Source: Lithodes maja (taxonomy: Eukaryota > Arthropoda > Malacostraca > Decapoda > Lithodidae). From it: 64,000 bases of DNA. The stretch covers positions 62,001 to 126,000 of the forward strand of contig JBAKBP010004433.1 of the NCBI GenBank assembly GCA_037953745.1, in the 5' to 3' direction. This document shows, in pieces, positions 30,591 through 41,242 of this stretch (positions are counted from its first letter, which is position 1; every line of letters starts with the position of its first letter). The position numbers and the translations under genes were made by a program. A model generated the notes under the pieces. It searched no databases and was not told where the DNA came from. It was given only the letters and a program-made list of their open reading frames with translations.

Positions 30591-32858
30591 TTGGAGTTTG
30601 CCATGGATAAACTACGGATGCTTAAAAAATGGTTAGCTGCTAAAAAAGTCACCACCTTCACAGAGTTAGTTAACCTTGTTGTTCTAGAGGAGTGGAAGCG
30701 TAGGTTACCGCCCAGTATGCTAGTATATATAGAGGAGAAGGGAGTGAATGACTTTACCAAGGCTGCTCAATTAGCTGACAGTTATGCTTTAATCCATAGG
30801 GTTGTACCAAGCTATGATAGGACAAAAACTCCAAATGTGAGATTCTCCTCAAGCTATAACCCTGTGTCTAAGGTAATGTCGCAAACAAATGCTCCCAAAA
30901 GCCCATCTCAATCTCAAGGAAAGTCTGATGACTTCTGCTCATATTGTAAACAGACAGGGCATAACATCATGCAGTGTACACATCCTAAGTGTAAGACCTC
31001 TGCTGCATACAAACTCACACTTGCCACTTCTCAAAGACCTCAAAAACTAACAAAACCTTCTGGGGCACCGATAACCTGTATACATACCCAGAATGCCTCT
31101 TCTGATCCTTTTTCTGCCTTTAAGGTACCTGGTACTGTCTCTCTTCCAGATGACCCACAGACTTACCCAGTTACCATCTTAAGAGACACTGGATCAGCCC
31201 AAAGCTTGTTGTGTAAGACTGCCTTGCCTTCAGTTGAGAACCACTACACTGGGGGAAAAGTTACACTTAATTCTTTAAGCTCTGGTCATACTGCAGACAT
31301 GACTGATATACAGATAGGCAGTGACCTGATCCAGGGGTCAGTTAGAGTAGCCGTCTTGGATACAGATCTTCCTATTCCGGGGGTAACTTTCCTTTTAGGA
31401 AATGACTTGGCTGGACATGGGATGATTCCTGACATGATAGTGAGAGACAAACCCATGTTACACAGTCCTACTGCAAAGCTAGATCAGGAGAAACCACATA
31501 TTTTCCCGGTTTGCGCTGTCACCCGTTCACAAACTGCTGCAGTGTCTAATGACTCTCTCTCACCCTCAGGTCAGGATACCTTGTTCACCCAGATCATGTC
31601 TAGGGAAAACCTCATAAAAGCTCAAGAGGCAGACACTTCACTTGCTAAGCTCAGGCACATTGCTGATGACACACCCATAAATGGGAAAAACCCTAACATC
31701 TACTATCACAAAGGGGTCCTTATGCGTAGTTTTCACCCGCCTGATAGGCCTGACTCAGATATTTGGTCTATAGTACATCAGGTAATCATCCCTACCTCCA
31801 TCAGATCTGCTGTAATGGGATTAGCTCATGACGGAAACTCTGGTCATTTGGGACAGAGAAATACATACAGAAAGATCCTAGCTCATTTCTTTTGGCCTAA
31901 CATGAAAAAAGATGTAACCAAATTTGTAAAGTCTTGTCACACTTGCCAGATAGTAGGAAAGCCAAATGAGACCATCCCTAAAGCTCCACTTGCTCCTATC
32001 CCTGTCACTACAGAGCCCTTTGAGAAAATAGTAATTGATTGTGTAGGGCCTCTTCCCAAAACTAAGAAAGGGAACCAGTATCTACTTACCGTAATGTGTG
32101 CTGCAACTAGGTATCCTGAGGCTTTCCCTTTAAAAAATATCAAGGCTAAGACCATAGTGTCCCATCTGTTGCATCTTTTCACAAAAGTAGGCATTCCTAA
32201 AGAAATTCAGAGTGATCAGGGGTCAAACTTTACAAGTAACCTAATGAAAGCAGTACTGAGGGAGTTAGAGGTAGATAAGAAGATAGCCACTGCGTACAGA
32301 CCTCAGACCCAGGGTTGCCTAGAACGCCATCATCAATCTCTGAAATCCATGATAAAGAAGTTTTGTTTTGAGACTGAGAAAGAGTGGGATGCCAACATTG
32401 ACTGGCTTCTTTTTGCCGTTAGAGAGTGCCCTCAAGAGTCGCTAGGATACTCCCCTTTTGAGTTGCTATATGGGCGTCAGATCAGAGGCCCTCTAAAGGT
32501 CTTGAAAGATTCTTGGTTTGTGGAAGTATCTGATCATCCTTCTCGCACAGTTGCAGAGTACATCAATGAGTTAAAACTTCAGATGTCAAATGTAAGAGCG
32601 CTAGCACTGGCCAACCTTGAGAAGAGTCAGTCAAGAATGAAAACCCACTACGATCGCAAGTCTGAAAGTAGAACATTTAGTCCTGGAGACAAAGTCCTTC
32701 TCTTCCTGCCCATTCCTGGTAGTCCATTAAAAAGCAAATTTTGTGGCCCATATGTAGTCTCTCAGAAACTTTCCAAGCTAAACTATGTTGTTCGCACTCC
32801 TGATCGAAGGAAGGATCAAAGGATTGTTCACTTAAACCAAATGAAGGCGTACATATAA
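30591..32858 (+). CDS. Element 1 polyprotein: capsid C-terminus, zinc knuckle, protease, integrase
   Basis: Open from 30489, without its own ATG until 30603. In order: end of capsid; CCHC knuckle CSYCKQTGHNIMQC (about 30940); aspartic protease with RDTGSAQ (Asp codon 31185) and later LLGNDLAG; integrase HHCC zinc domain (HDGNSGHLG ... CHTC, about 31827-31945); DDE core with IDCVGPL, QSDQGSNF and a Glu exactly 35 residues after the second Asp; and a C-terminal GPY/F module (KFCGPYVV) ending at TAA 32856-32858. Integrase before reverse transcriptase is unusual for Gypsy-type proteins. All catalytic residues I can check are present. Confidence 0.92.
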   Translation: MEFAMDKLRMLKKWLAAKKVTTFTELVNLVVLEEWKRRLPPSMLVYIEEKGVNDFTKAAQLADSYALIHRVVPSYDRTKTPNVRFSSSYNPVSKVMSQTNAPKSPSQSQGKSDDFCSYCKQTGHNIMQCTHPKCKTSAAYKLTLATSQRPQKLTKPSGAPITCIHTQNASSDPFSAFKVPGTVSLPDDPQTYPVTILRDTGSAQSLLCKTALPSVENHYTGGKVTLNSLSSGHTADMTDIQIGSDLIQGSVRVAVLDTDLPIPGVTFLLGNDLAGHGMIPDMIVRDKPMLHSPTAKLDQEKPHIFPVCAVTRSQTAAVSNDSLSPSGQDTLFTQIMSRENLIKAQEADTSLAKLRHIADDTPINGKNPNIYYHKGVLMRSFHPPDRPDSDIWSIVHQVIIPTSIRSAVMGLAHDGNSGHLGQRNTYRKILAHFFWPNMKKDVTKFVKSCHTCQIVGKPNETIPKAPLAPIPVTTEPFEKIVIDCVGPLPKTKKGNQYLLTVMCAATRYPEAFPLKNIKAKTIVSHLLHLFTKVGIPKEIQSDQGSNFTSNLMKAVLRELEVDKKIATAYRPQTQGCLERHHQSLKSMIKKFCFETEKEWDANIDWLLFAVRECPQESLGYSPFELLYGRQIRGPLKVLKDSWFVEVSDHPSRTVAEYINELKLQMSNVRALALANLEKSQSRMKTHYDRKSESRTFSPGDKVLLFLPIPGSPLKSKFCGPYVVSQKLSKLNYVVRTPDRRKDQRIVHLNQMKAYI

Positions 32859-34460
32859 AGGCCGCTTGAGGAGAATACCCCAATACTAGCTGTAAATACT
32901 GTACCACATTTTGTACCAGACTCGTGGGAATTGCAAAAGGTAGGAGACTCTGATGTGATTGAGTTTGGTGATCTTCCTTCACCTTGTGGAAGCCCAAAGA
33001 ACAGCGAACTATTATGTACCTTAGATCAATATTTGTCGGACATGTCGCCATCACGTAGAGATGATCTTAGGAAATTGCTTGTAAGTTACCCTTCAGTCAC
33101 ATTGGATGTCCCTGGCTTTTGCAAGGACCATCATCACGATGTTATCTTGACCTCACCAGAAGTAAGACCTATCAAACAATCACCATACAGACTAAACCCT
33201 CAGAAGCAAGAGATCATGAGAAAGGAAATTGACTTTATGTTGAAGTCCTTAGTGGAACCAAGTCATTCCCCTTGGGCGTCACCCTCTTTATTAGTCCCAA
33301 AACCAGACGGTAGTAGTAGGCTGTGTACTGATTACAGGAAAGTAAATGCAGTGACAGTCCCTGATGCATATCCACTACCTAGAATTGATGACCTAATAGA
33401 TAAAGTAGGGGCTGCTAAGGTAGTATCAACCATAGACTTGCAGAAGGGTTATTACCAAATTGGGATGACCGATAGAGCTAAAATCATCTCGGCTTTCACC
33501 ACTCCTTTTGGGCTCTTCCAATATAGAGTCATGCCTTTTGGCATGATGAATGCTCCTGCCACATTTCAAAGGGTCATGTCATATACTATTCAGGATTTAG
33601 AAGGGGTAGACACTTACTTAGATGACATCGTGATTATTTCAGATACTTGGGAGGATCATCTTTCCAGACTGGACGGGCTGATGGAGCGCTTGGCTGCTGC
33701 TGGATTCACCATCAACCTAGCCAAGTCCTGCTTTGGACGTGGATCAGTGACCTACCTTGGCCATGTGGTGGGTCAGGGTACTGCACGCCCCAAGGAAGCT
33801 AACGTGGAGACCATCACCGCTTTTCCCCAGCCAACTGACCGCAAATCCATCATGCGGTTTTTAGGGATGTGCGGATTCTACCGCAGATTCTGTCCGAACT
33901 TTGCAGCCATATCAGCGCCCCTCTCCGATCTTACAAGCCCAAAAATTAAGTTTGTCTGGATTCCCACCTGTACTGCTGCCTTTGACCACCTGAAGTGCCT
34001 CCTTTCATCCTACCCGGTACTTCATGCTCCTGATTCCGCATTGCCTTACCATCTTCAGGTTGATGCGAGTGATAGAGGAGTCGGGGCAGTACTTCTGCAA
34101 CCAGATAAGACAACTGGCGTCCTACATCCTGTCTCTTACTTCTCCACCATACTGAAGAGACACCAGAGGAGTTATTCCACAGTGGAGAAGGAGTGCTTGG
34201 CGATGGTATCAGCGGTGAAGAAGTTCGAATGTTATCTCCCTCAGCACTATCCACCAATCATCATCTATACTGACCACAACCCGCTTACTTTTCTGCACAA
34301 GATGAAGAACAACAACCAACGACTTCTCCGGTGGGCTCTAAAGTTACAGGAGTACCATCTCATTGTTCGCCATATTCGTGGGGTAGACAATCTGATTGCA
34401 GACGCCTTGTCAAGAGATCTTCCACCTACAGCGGAGCCTATTCCTCCTCTCGCTACCTAG
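32859..34460 (+). CDS. Element 1 reverse transcriptase and RNase H
   Basis: Same frame as the preceding integrase frame, separated only by the TAA at 32856-32858; there is no ATG near its start. RT motifs: LVPKPDGSSRLCTDYRKVN, STIDLQKGYYQI (first Asp), FGLFQYRVMPFGMMNAPATF, and TYLDDIVIIS with the catalytic DD pair. RNase H follows with LQVDASDRGVGAVL (Asp), STVEKECLA (Glu), IYTDHNPLTF (Asp) and RGVDNLIADALSR (final Asp). The frame ends at TAG 34460, just before the polypurine tract. It copies element RNA into DNA inside the particle. Expression could need suppression of the TAA or a pol fusion; alternatively the TAA is a disabling mutation. Confidence 0.93.
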   Translation, partial: RPLEENTPILAVNTVPHFVPDSWELQKVGDSDVIEFGDLPSPCGSPKNSELLCTLDQYLSDMSPSRRDDLRKLLVSYPSVTLDVPGFCKDHHHDVILTSPEVRPIKQSPYRLNPQKQEIMRKEIDFMLKSLVEPSHSPWASPSLLVPKPDGSSRLCTDYRKVNAVTVPDAYPLPRIDDLIDKVGAAKVVSTIDLQKGYYQIGMTDRAKIISAFTTPFGLFQYRVMPFGMMNAPATFQRVMSYTIQDLEGVDTYLDDIVIISDTWEDHLSRLDGLMERLAAAGFTINLAKSCFGRGSVTYLGHVVGQGTARPKEANVETITAFPQPTDRKSIMRFLGMCGFYRRFCPNFAAISAPLSDLTSPKIKFVWIPTCTAAFDHLKCLLSSYPVLHAPDSALPYHLQVDASDRGVGAVLLQPDKTTGVLHPVSYFSTILKRHQRSYSTVEKECLAMVSAVKKFECYLPQHYPPIIIYTDHNPLTFLHKMKNNNQRLLRWALKLQEYHLIVRHIRGVDNLIADALSRDLPPTAEPIPPLAT

Positions 34461-34487
34461 TCCTCTTCGCTCCCCTTCGAGGACTTT

Positions 34488-34498
34488 AAGGGGGGAGG
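34488..34498 (+). promoter_or_regulatory. Polypurine tract of element 1
   Basis: AAGGGGGGAGG directly precedes the 3' LTR, the expected primer site for plus-strand synthesis. Confidence 0.9.
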
Positions 34499-35466
34499 TG
34501 TCACGGACCTGTAGGCTCTGACTGTACGGGTTCACTTCCACCCTTCAAACGCATCAACCAGTCTGAGATCGGGGTCGGGGCTTCAAGCAACCAAACCAAC
34601 AGAGGCCCGAAACTTCGCATCCCAATATCCTTCTTACTTCTATCCCTCTCATTTTGATCGAGCAGAGTTTCGAAGTCTCGCTCAATAAATATGTAATTCA
34701 AATTAAAGTTCAATGGTATCTCTGCTCATGACCACCAGGGGGTGGAAGTTTCTTTTCTGGTCACATTAAATCTACCGTAGTCAATGACGGGACGGGAATA
34801 ATGAGTGGGGTCAGTGTTATCTTAGACTTACTCGGTGCAACGTTCTCGGGAATATCGCTTCCAGAAAGCGTTGTTTTTAAAACTCCAGGAACTACCCCCC
34901 TTCGGTTTGACTACGGGAGATATCGTGACTATAACTTATATTTTAATTTTGATTTTCTTTTTGTTTTCATTTTGTATAACTTAAATATTTTGCATTAATA
35001 TTAATTACCATTGTATTTGTTTTATTTTGTTTTATAACTTTCAATTATAATTATATAATACATAATGGTTTTGTTATATTACTTAAACTTGATTTTATTA
35101 TATTAGCAAAAATTGTGTATTCTTTTCTTATCCATATATATTTATACCCTAATGATTAAATGAAGTGAGGAAGATTAACCCTATATAATGTCCAGAAGAC
35201 TACTTTGAAATCTGATTAAAATACGAGAACAACTTTTAAATTAAAATATCATCTTAGTAATAAATATTAAAATACGAGAACTACTCTTAAAGAGACTTTA
35301 CCTTAATACAAGTACTAAATTAATAAAAGTACTTATCCATACTGAACACCCTTAAACTAAAGTTCAGTATTTGTGTTCAACCTAAAGGTCACCCTCTAGA
35401 CTCCTTCGGGGCCAAATCTTTAACTAAGCTAGTTTCACTAGTCTCTCCAAACTTTGGGTTGTAACA
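34499..35466 (+). repeat. 3' LTR of element 1
   Basis: 968 bp, matching the 5' LTR except for one indel (G run near 34573) and about three substitutions seen by eye, implying a recent insertion. Confidence 0.95.
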
Positions 35467-35510
35467 ACTCTGACAGCACCACCATAATTTCTTCCTCTCA
35501 CAAAGCTGCA
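35467..35510 (+). pseudogene. LINE X continuation after the LTR insertion
   Basis: ACTCTGACAGCACCACC continues the linker that stops at 27737 (compare CACTCTGATGGCACATCC at 43931). Similarity is lost within about 45 bp. Confidence 0.65.
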
Positions 35511-36559
35511 ATGATTGGCTGAGCCGGTCGTGCAGCAGGTTTCTCTTCTGGGTGGCTCTTTTCATCTCTCCATTCACTTGTATTTGTTATCCCTTCAATG
35601 CAACAGTGTCCCAGCAAGCGTCTAACACCATATTCGTGTTGTTTTGGGCGAAAGGAGCCTTGTGTATAGGAAACTAACCCGTTTTTATAGAGAGATGTTG
35701 GAGTACAATTTCGGGAGGATAAATTATTTGGAGTTGACCAATCAGTGTACACGTAAGCGTAAGCGTGATCTCGACTGTGGTGGATCGCCTAACTCCTCTC
35801 CCATCATGACAAATACCAGCCATTGATTGTTCGCCCAGATTGCAACTTTCTGTCGGGTTGCTTTGTTCTCAGGTTCACCAGATCTTCCCACTTTGCTCGG
35901 ATCGATTATCGCAGGTACAATACATTTCTTACCCCAATAATAAGAATACTAAGACGAAAGCAATAGTAATGCACAATAACGAATTAAATTTGCTTGAATC
36001 TAAATTCAAATGAGAAAGTAGTTAAAGACAATTAATCGAACAAGAACTCTATTATTCAGAACTCTCTTTATATAATGTCCCTTTAAGTGTGGCTGACCAT
36101 GATATGCAAAATATCTAATTTAGTGGCAGGTTATGGACTCGCAAAAAATAAAATAAAAAAATAAAAAATAATTAACGTTTCGTGTGAAATACATCAGACG
36201 GAGAGAGAGGGAGAGAGAGAGAGAGAGAAGAGAAAGACGAAGAAGAAGAAGAAGAGAGATAGAAAGAGTGTGTGTGATTGAGAGAATGAGAAGACAAAGA
36301 AAAGAGAGGGAGGGAGAAGATAATAGAAGAGAGAGAGAAGAAACTAGTAGAGCCTAGGATAATAATGAAGGTAGAAGAGTCATTAATCCCCTACATTTGG
36401 GACGTTATCTGGCCAGCATCAGGACAGTCAGCATCACCACAAACCACGCCACCATCCTCTCTCAAGCTAAACCAACTCATTTATGGAAGCAGCTACAAAC
36501 GACCACAACCAAAATTGCCACATTACTAGAACTAGACAGTGTATGGACCTCTGCCAAGG
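35511..36559. other. Unassigned stretch with a GA-rich tract
   Basis: No recognisable gene. GAGAGA-rich DNA at 36196-36345. The small frames are not protein-like. Confidence 0.4.
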
Positions 36560-37200
36560 AAAACGTTTGATATCGATATATTTGCATGTTTTAGTTCGTG
36601 ATGAATAGCATACTCAAAATGTTCAACTTTGGCAGTGAGTTGCTGGAGGTAGTGAACAAGTATTTTGCTACTTGGGAGATACCATCTATGTTGTTACTGC
36701 CACTATCGACAGAGTTAGATGTGGCTGGGGAAAGTTCAGTGAACTGCTGCCAATTCTAACCATGAGAAGACTTCCACTCCATTTAAAGTGAAAGGTGTAT
36801 GCTTCGTATATTAGAAGAGCATTGACCTAGCTTTCTGAAACGTGACCAGTTAAAGTGGCTGATAATAACAAAATGGAATGTAACAGAATAACAATGGTGA
36901 GGTTATTGTGTGGGGCCAAACTGCAAGATATATTATCTAGTGAGGAGTTTGGTGGACAATAGGAGTATCATCAAAATGATGCTTACAAGCAAGCTTCGAT
37001 GGTTTGGGAATATAATGAGAATGGATGACCTAATTTGGGTAAGAAGAGGCAAGTCCATGATTGTGGAGGGAGCTATAACATGTTGTATTCGAAAGACGTG
37101 GGATCAGGTCATATGATCTGATCTCGAAACTATAAACCTGACACGTGGGGCAACCTGGAAGACTTCATATGAACCACTTATTCTTTCAAATCATGAATGT
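36560..37200 (+). pseudogene. LINE W reverse transcriptase C-terminal fragment, decayed
   Basis: Plus-strand translation in shifting frames gives FCYLGDTI, RVRCGWGKFSELLPILT, KLRWFGNIMRMDD and RKTWDQVI, motifs typical of the region after the RT catalytic core in one common animal LINE group. Stops and frameshifts are frequent. The catalytic part is missing and the exact clade is not assignable. Confidence 0.75.
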
Positions 37201-37309
37201 ATGTATATAGTCAAGGTTTGAGTAGGCTAGGTTTGGTTGGCAACACACAACAACCACATCTCAATTTATCTAATCTTATTGGGAAGCAGATAAAAATAGG
37301 TATATGACA

Positions 37310-37440
37310 AGGGGTTGCTGGAACTCCTGTTTCATTTGCCTGGCTTCCTCCACTGTCTCTATTTGTGCCTCACTTACACAGAGAGTAATCCAGCTAACTC
37401 TATGAAACACTTCCTCCTATTCATTTACTTAACAAGCACA
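37310..37440 (+). repeat. Dispersed repeat, second copy
   Basis: Shares GCTGGAACTCCTGTTTCA and adjacent sequence with 26140-26260. Confidence 0.45.
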
Positions 37441-37528
37441 CTACATTTCTTTCCAACACACCTAAATTTCCTCTAATGTATCTTTATTTTGACTCTCCAT
37501 CAGTATTTTAACCTTGCCTTCTTCATGC

Positions 37529-37563
37529 AAAAAAAAAAAACAAAAAAAAAAAACAAAAAAAAA
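37529..37563. repeat. A-rich tract
   Basis: Runs of A interrupted by single C; could be the tail of a retroposed fragment. Confidence 0.8.
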
Positions 37564-37984
37564 CACAACACTAGTAATTTGAGACTGGGCTTCAAAACAA
37601 GAACATTTTCAAAATGTTATTTACAAGGGTTTTCTCTTGAGAAGGATGAGGAGTGTGCAAGGGAGTATGCAGTGACGTAATCATACCGGTTTGAAATGTT
37701 CGGTTTCCTGGAGGGCTCAAAAATAAATGTGGGATAGCTTGAAATGTGAGGCACTTACGGCATCTGTTGAGTGTGTTGCAGTTAAGCCGAGTTCAAAGAG
37801 GGGCTTTATAATGGTCGATACACTGAACAGTAAAGAAAGTCGTGCGTTTGTATTTTTCTGATTTAAATTTGGGGTCACCTGATAACAGCTCAGGTACCTT
37901 TGCAATCTTGTTATACATCTAATAAGTCAATAATTGACCAAATTATGTTGCTCCGGGTCCTTGTGGAATAATGGCTTGGATTTA
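37564..37984. other. Unassigned stretch
   Basis: Nothing recognisable. Confidence 0.4.
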
Positions 37985-38160
37985 GAGAGGGGCTACTTGC
38001 AGTTATGTCGATCTCAAAAGGGCAATTGACTTAGTGCACTACGATTCACTGTGAGAATTACTCCAATTCCGTGAGATATCTGCGGAAATCTTACATCTGG
38101 TTGCCAGACTACACTTTACTATCAAGTTTGGCCAGGTTTCAAATTATTTGTAACTAGCTT
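37985..38160 (+). pseudogene. LINE reverse transcriptase fragment, decayed
   Basis: Plus-strand translation includes SYVDLKRAIDLVHYDSL, matching the RT motif around the first catalytic Asp in several LINE clades, followed by ISAEILHLVARLH. One stop is present; the fragment is about 55 codons. Confidence 0.55.
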
Positions 38161-39061
38161 CGGTAGGCTACCCATCGCTGCCCTGGGAAAAATCGAAGTA
38201 TGAGCTGTCTATCTTGGAGGGGGGGAGGGTGGTCGTCCCCCTCTCATTGCAGGCGATTGCACAGTCGTGAACATAATAAGGACACACCCAAATGAATATT
38301 TGAACCTTTCAAGCCGAGTTCGGAAGCAATTGCGATACCATAATGTATTGTTTTGTCTCTTTTGTGTTCGATACTGATTCAAATTGGTGCTTAGTTAAAT
38401 GTCTGCTGTAGTAATTGTGAGCTCAGATGTAACATGAATGGCACACACAAAAGAGTAATGGTCGGTTCATCTATTCAAATTAGTGGACGTAAATGACTGA
38501 CACATAGTACAATATTATGTGTACAATAGTCTGACATTTTGACAGTATACCCAGTTTCCTTATCCATATCCGTACAATCGCCTGTTCAAGTAAATGTGTA
38601 CCGCCCATCACTTCACGCTAGTGTACACCTTTACCTCAATGAATTCCTTCTTAAGCTAAATTCAATTGTCGATTCTTAGCTCGGAAGTAGCATATTTGTA
38701 AGGAATACATTTTTCAGCAGAATACTAAACATCCATGGCATAATAATTATATCATGATTATTAAAGGACATCGTAATGCTAAATTTGGATTGCCAACTAT
38801 GTTTTCGGTTAACATGTATGTGGTCCTTTTGCACTGATAACGGAAGCTAGATTTAGATTAAGATATGTGACCTAATAGTTAAAAACTTTTCTTCATGGAC
38901 GGCCAGACCAATATTGACGATGTAAGAAAGCCGACCTAAATTGGAAAGGAGCATTAATATAATTATGTTACAAGTAACAACTTCATTAATAATAAAAAAA
39001 ACTATTAATTGTGTTATGCTGGTTTAGATTGGAAAATGTAATTAGACCATACAGTATTTTT
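38161..39061. other. Unassigned AT-rich stretch
   Basis: No recognisable gene, RNA or repeat. Confidence 0.4.
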
Positions 39062-39135
39062 GTGTTGTCTATGTGGATGAGGGAGACAAAAGGCAGAGGT
39101 GCCTGTGACAAGTGCCTCCCCCAGTGTTGAAAGCA
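39062..39135 (-). pseudogene. LINE X 3' end fragment (minus)
   Basis: TGGATGAGGGAGACAAAAGG and AGTGCCTCCCCCAGTGTTGA match the extreme 3' end of LINE X on the minus strand (compare 21254-21312 and 52862-52925). Confidence 0.7.
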
Positions 39136-39329
39136 AGTGGGGACGAACAAACTACCGAGCTAGAATCAGCTGGTAGAGACGAATATTTGTTTTTTGTTTT
39201 TGTTTTTTGTGACCCAAAGATGTGTGGTGTGCTTGTTTAGTGTAGTGAATGGGCTATCTTAGGCAAGGATTTAACACCGGAGGCCCAAATATACTCTTTA
39301 CATAGTTTTGGAACCTACTGGAGCATTGT

Positions 39330-40450
39330 TGGAATGGTTTTATAAATCGATTATGTATAATGTATATGAGAAATATCTGGAGAAGTGACAAAAGTTGTAT
39401 ACGGACTTTATGGACTTTGAGAAAGCCTACGACAGAATTGACAAAGAAGGTTTGTAGAAGGTATTGAGCATATACAGAGTACTTCATAAGTTGCTGAAAA
39501 CAGTGAAGAGCATATATGAGGGTGCAAAGGCGGCAGTACATCTGGAGAATGAACAGGGCGAGTTTTTGTACCTGAATGTTTGGTTAAAACAAGGGTGCAT
39601 GATGTCCCCAAGTTTGTTCGGTATATGTATGGATGGCGTCATGAAAGAACTACAAGGAAGAGCAGTGGATGTTGGTGTACAGTTGATAAGGGACGGAAGT
39701 GAGTGGAAGTTGCCTGAGTTGTTGTTCGCTAATGATACAATTATGTAAAGTGATAATGATTGGGAGTTGCATGGTTTGGTAAACTGTGTATGAGAAACGG
39801 GACCTGAAGGTAAATGTGGGGAAGAGTAAGGTTATTGTCTTTGAAAGGGGTGCAGTTACAGAGTGAGGTGAGGTTGAATGGCCAGGTTATGGAGAATGTC
39901 AGCTCATTTAAGTATTTAGGCAGTGTGATGAATAAAGATTGGAGTATGGAGGATGAAGTGCAGGAGTACAATAAAGGAAGAGGGTTGTAGGAACACTGAA
40001 AGCAGTGACAAAGAATAGGGTGGTCAGCATGGAAGTAAATAAGTAATTGCATGATAGTGCGGTAATACCTACATTGACGTACGAGACCGAAGCAATGGAC
40101 ATTGTTGAAGAAACATCAATCAAAAGTGAGAGGGGTTGAAACGAATTACTTGAGATTTGCATTTGAAGTTACATGGAGAGATTGGCAGACAAATGATGGA
40201 AGTGCTAGAGCATTGCGCTGTGGATTTGCTGGATAGTGTGAAAAGGAGCACCTTGAGATGTTTCGGTCATGTGGAACATATGGAGAGTGAAAGAATGACT
40301 AAGAGAGTATCTGAGAGGTGGACATGCAGAGAGGAAGAGACAGACAGAGAGTGAGATGGAAGGATGAAGTTGACAAGTATAAGAGTACAAGTGGTGTTGG
40401 GTAACTTGGGTTTGAGGAGGGGCACCGGCTAACGGAGGACTGTGGTGCAT
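39330..40450 (+). pseudogene. LINE Z reverse transcriptase, decayed
   Basis: Plus-strand translation in several frames gives YTDFMDFEKAYDRIDKEGL (first catalytic Asp region), LKQGCMMSPSLFGICMDGVM, LLFANDTIM (a changed DD motif reading ND), FKYLGSVMNKD, then a GHVEHMESERMTKRV region. These belong to one LINE family distinct from the others here. Stops, frameshifts and the altered catalytic pair show it is dead. Confidence 0.8.
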
Positions 40451-40623
40451 GGGGGCGTTTTATTTGTGGTCACCCTTTCGTGGATCATATGGCGATAGGC
40501 AATAGGTAGATAGATGAATGAACGTGGAATCTGTGGAAGTTTTGGGTAGAACACAGGCCAACTGATTAATACTATGTTCCGTTCACTGTACACGAATTCA
40601 CTTTTAAATATAATAAACTGATA

Positions 40624-40975
40624 TTAAGGGGAGATGGTTCACTTTTTGGGCGATTTTTGCATGTATTCATTATTGTTTCTAGTTTCTTCCCTAGACCTCC
40701 ATCAAAAAAAAAATAAAAAAAAAAAATAGATCCCCTTCTAGATTATTTTTTACATTTTTCGGTAGACAGATGTCCCGGCCGAAGGCCGGTTCTTCCAACA
40801 TTACAGGCTCACTATCATTCGCCAGGGAAAAAAATCGACACCTAAGTAGCACGAAAGGTGTAAATGTTGAAGAAGAAATTGGGCGAAAAGTCTTAAAATT
40901 GACTAACTCATGGGGCAAACATCTTAACATCTGAAAACTAATGGGGATAAACGTGAGGGAGAAAGTGGTCCAGAA
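40624..40975. mobile_element. TTAA-type element, GGGGAGATGG family, copy 2
   Basis: Starts TTAAGGGGAGATGGTTCAC at 40624; shares TTTCTAGTTTCTTCCCTAGA, GGCCGGTTCTTCCAA and ACAGGCTCACTATC with 16119-16493. The right end is not found and similarity fades near 40975, so it is 3'-truncated or diverged. Confidence 0.65.
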
Positions 40976-41242
40976 AACCGGCCTGAACTTTGGCGAGATG
41001 ATGGACATGATCCCGACAATGAACATACACGTAATTAAAGCAACCATTACCTGAATCAGCTTGAGATTTAGAATGCCAGCCATAAAATACTGAAACTAGT
41101 TTTGTTTCTAAAAGTTCTAAAGTGAAGAACTGGCAGAGGTCTAAAGGTGGACATGAAGACATCCTGGACCTCCCAATGAGAGGCTATCAGTGTCCCATCG
41201 CGGTAATGACTTGTTCCCGTCACTTCATGGCCTCTGTCTCTT

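Larger units (their letters stand above)
27738..35466 (+). mobile_element. Gmr1-like Ty3/Gypsy LTR retrotransposon, element 1
   Basis: 7729 bp: 5' LTR 27738-28704, primer-binding site, leader, gag, a pol with order protease-integrase-RT-RNase H, polypurine tract, and 3' LTR 34499-35466. LTRs start TGTCAC and end GTAACA and differ at only about four positions by eye. ACTC flanks both sides (27734-27737 and 35467-35470), a 4-bp target duplication within LINE X. Individual proteins are Gypsy-like, but integrase lies before RT; this combination defines Gmr1-like elements. Gag is interrupted by frameshifts and pol by one stop, so this copy is probably not autonomous. Confidence 0.92.
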
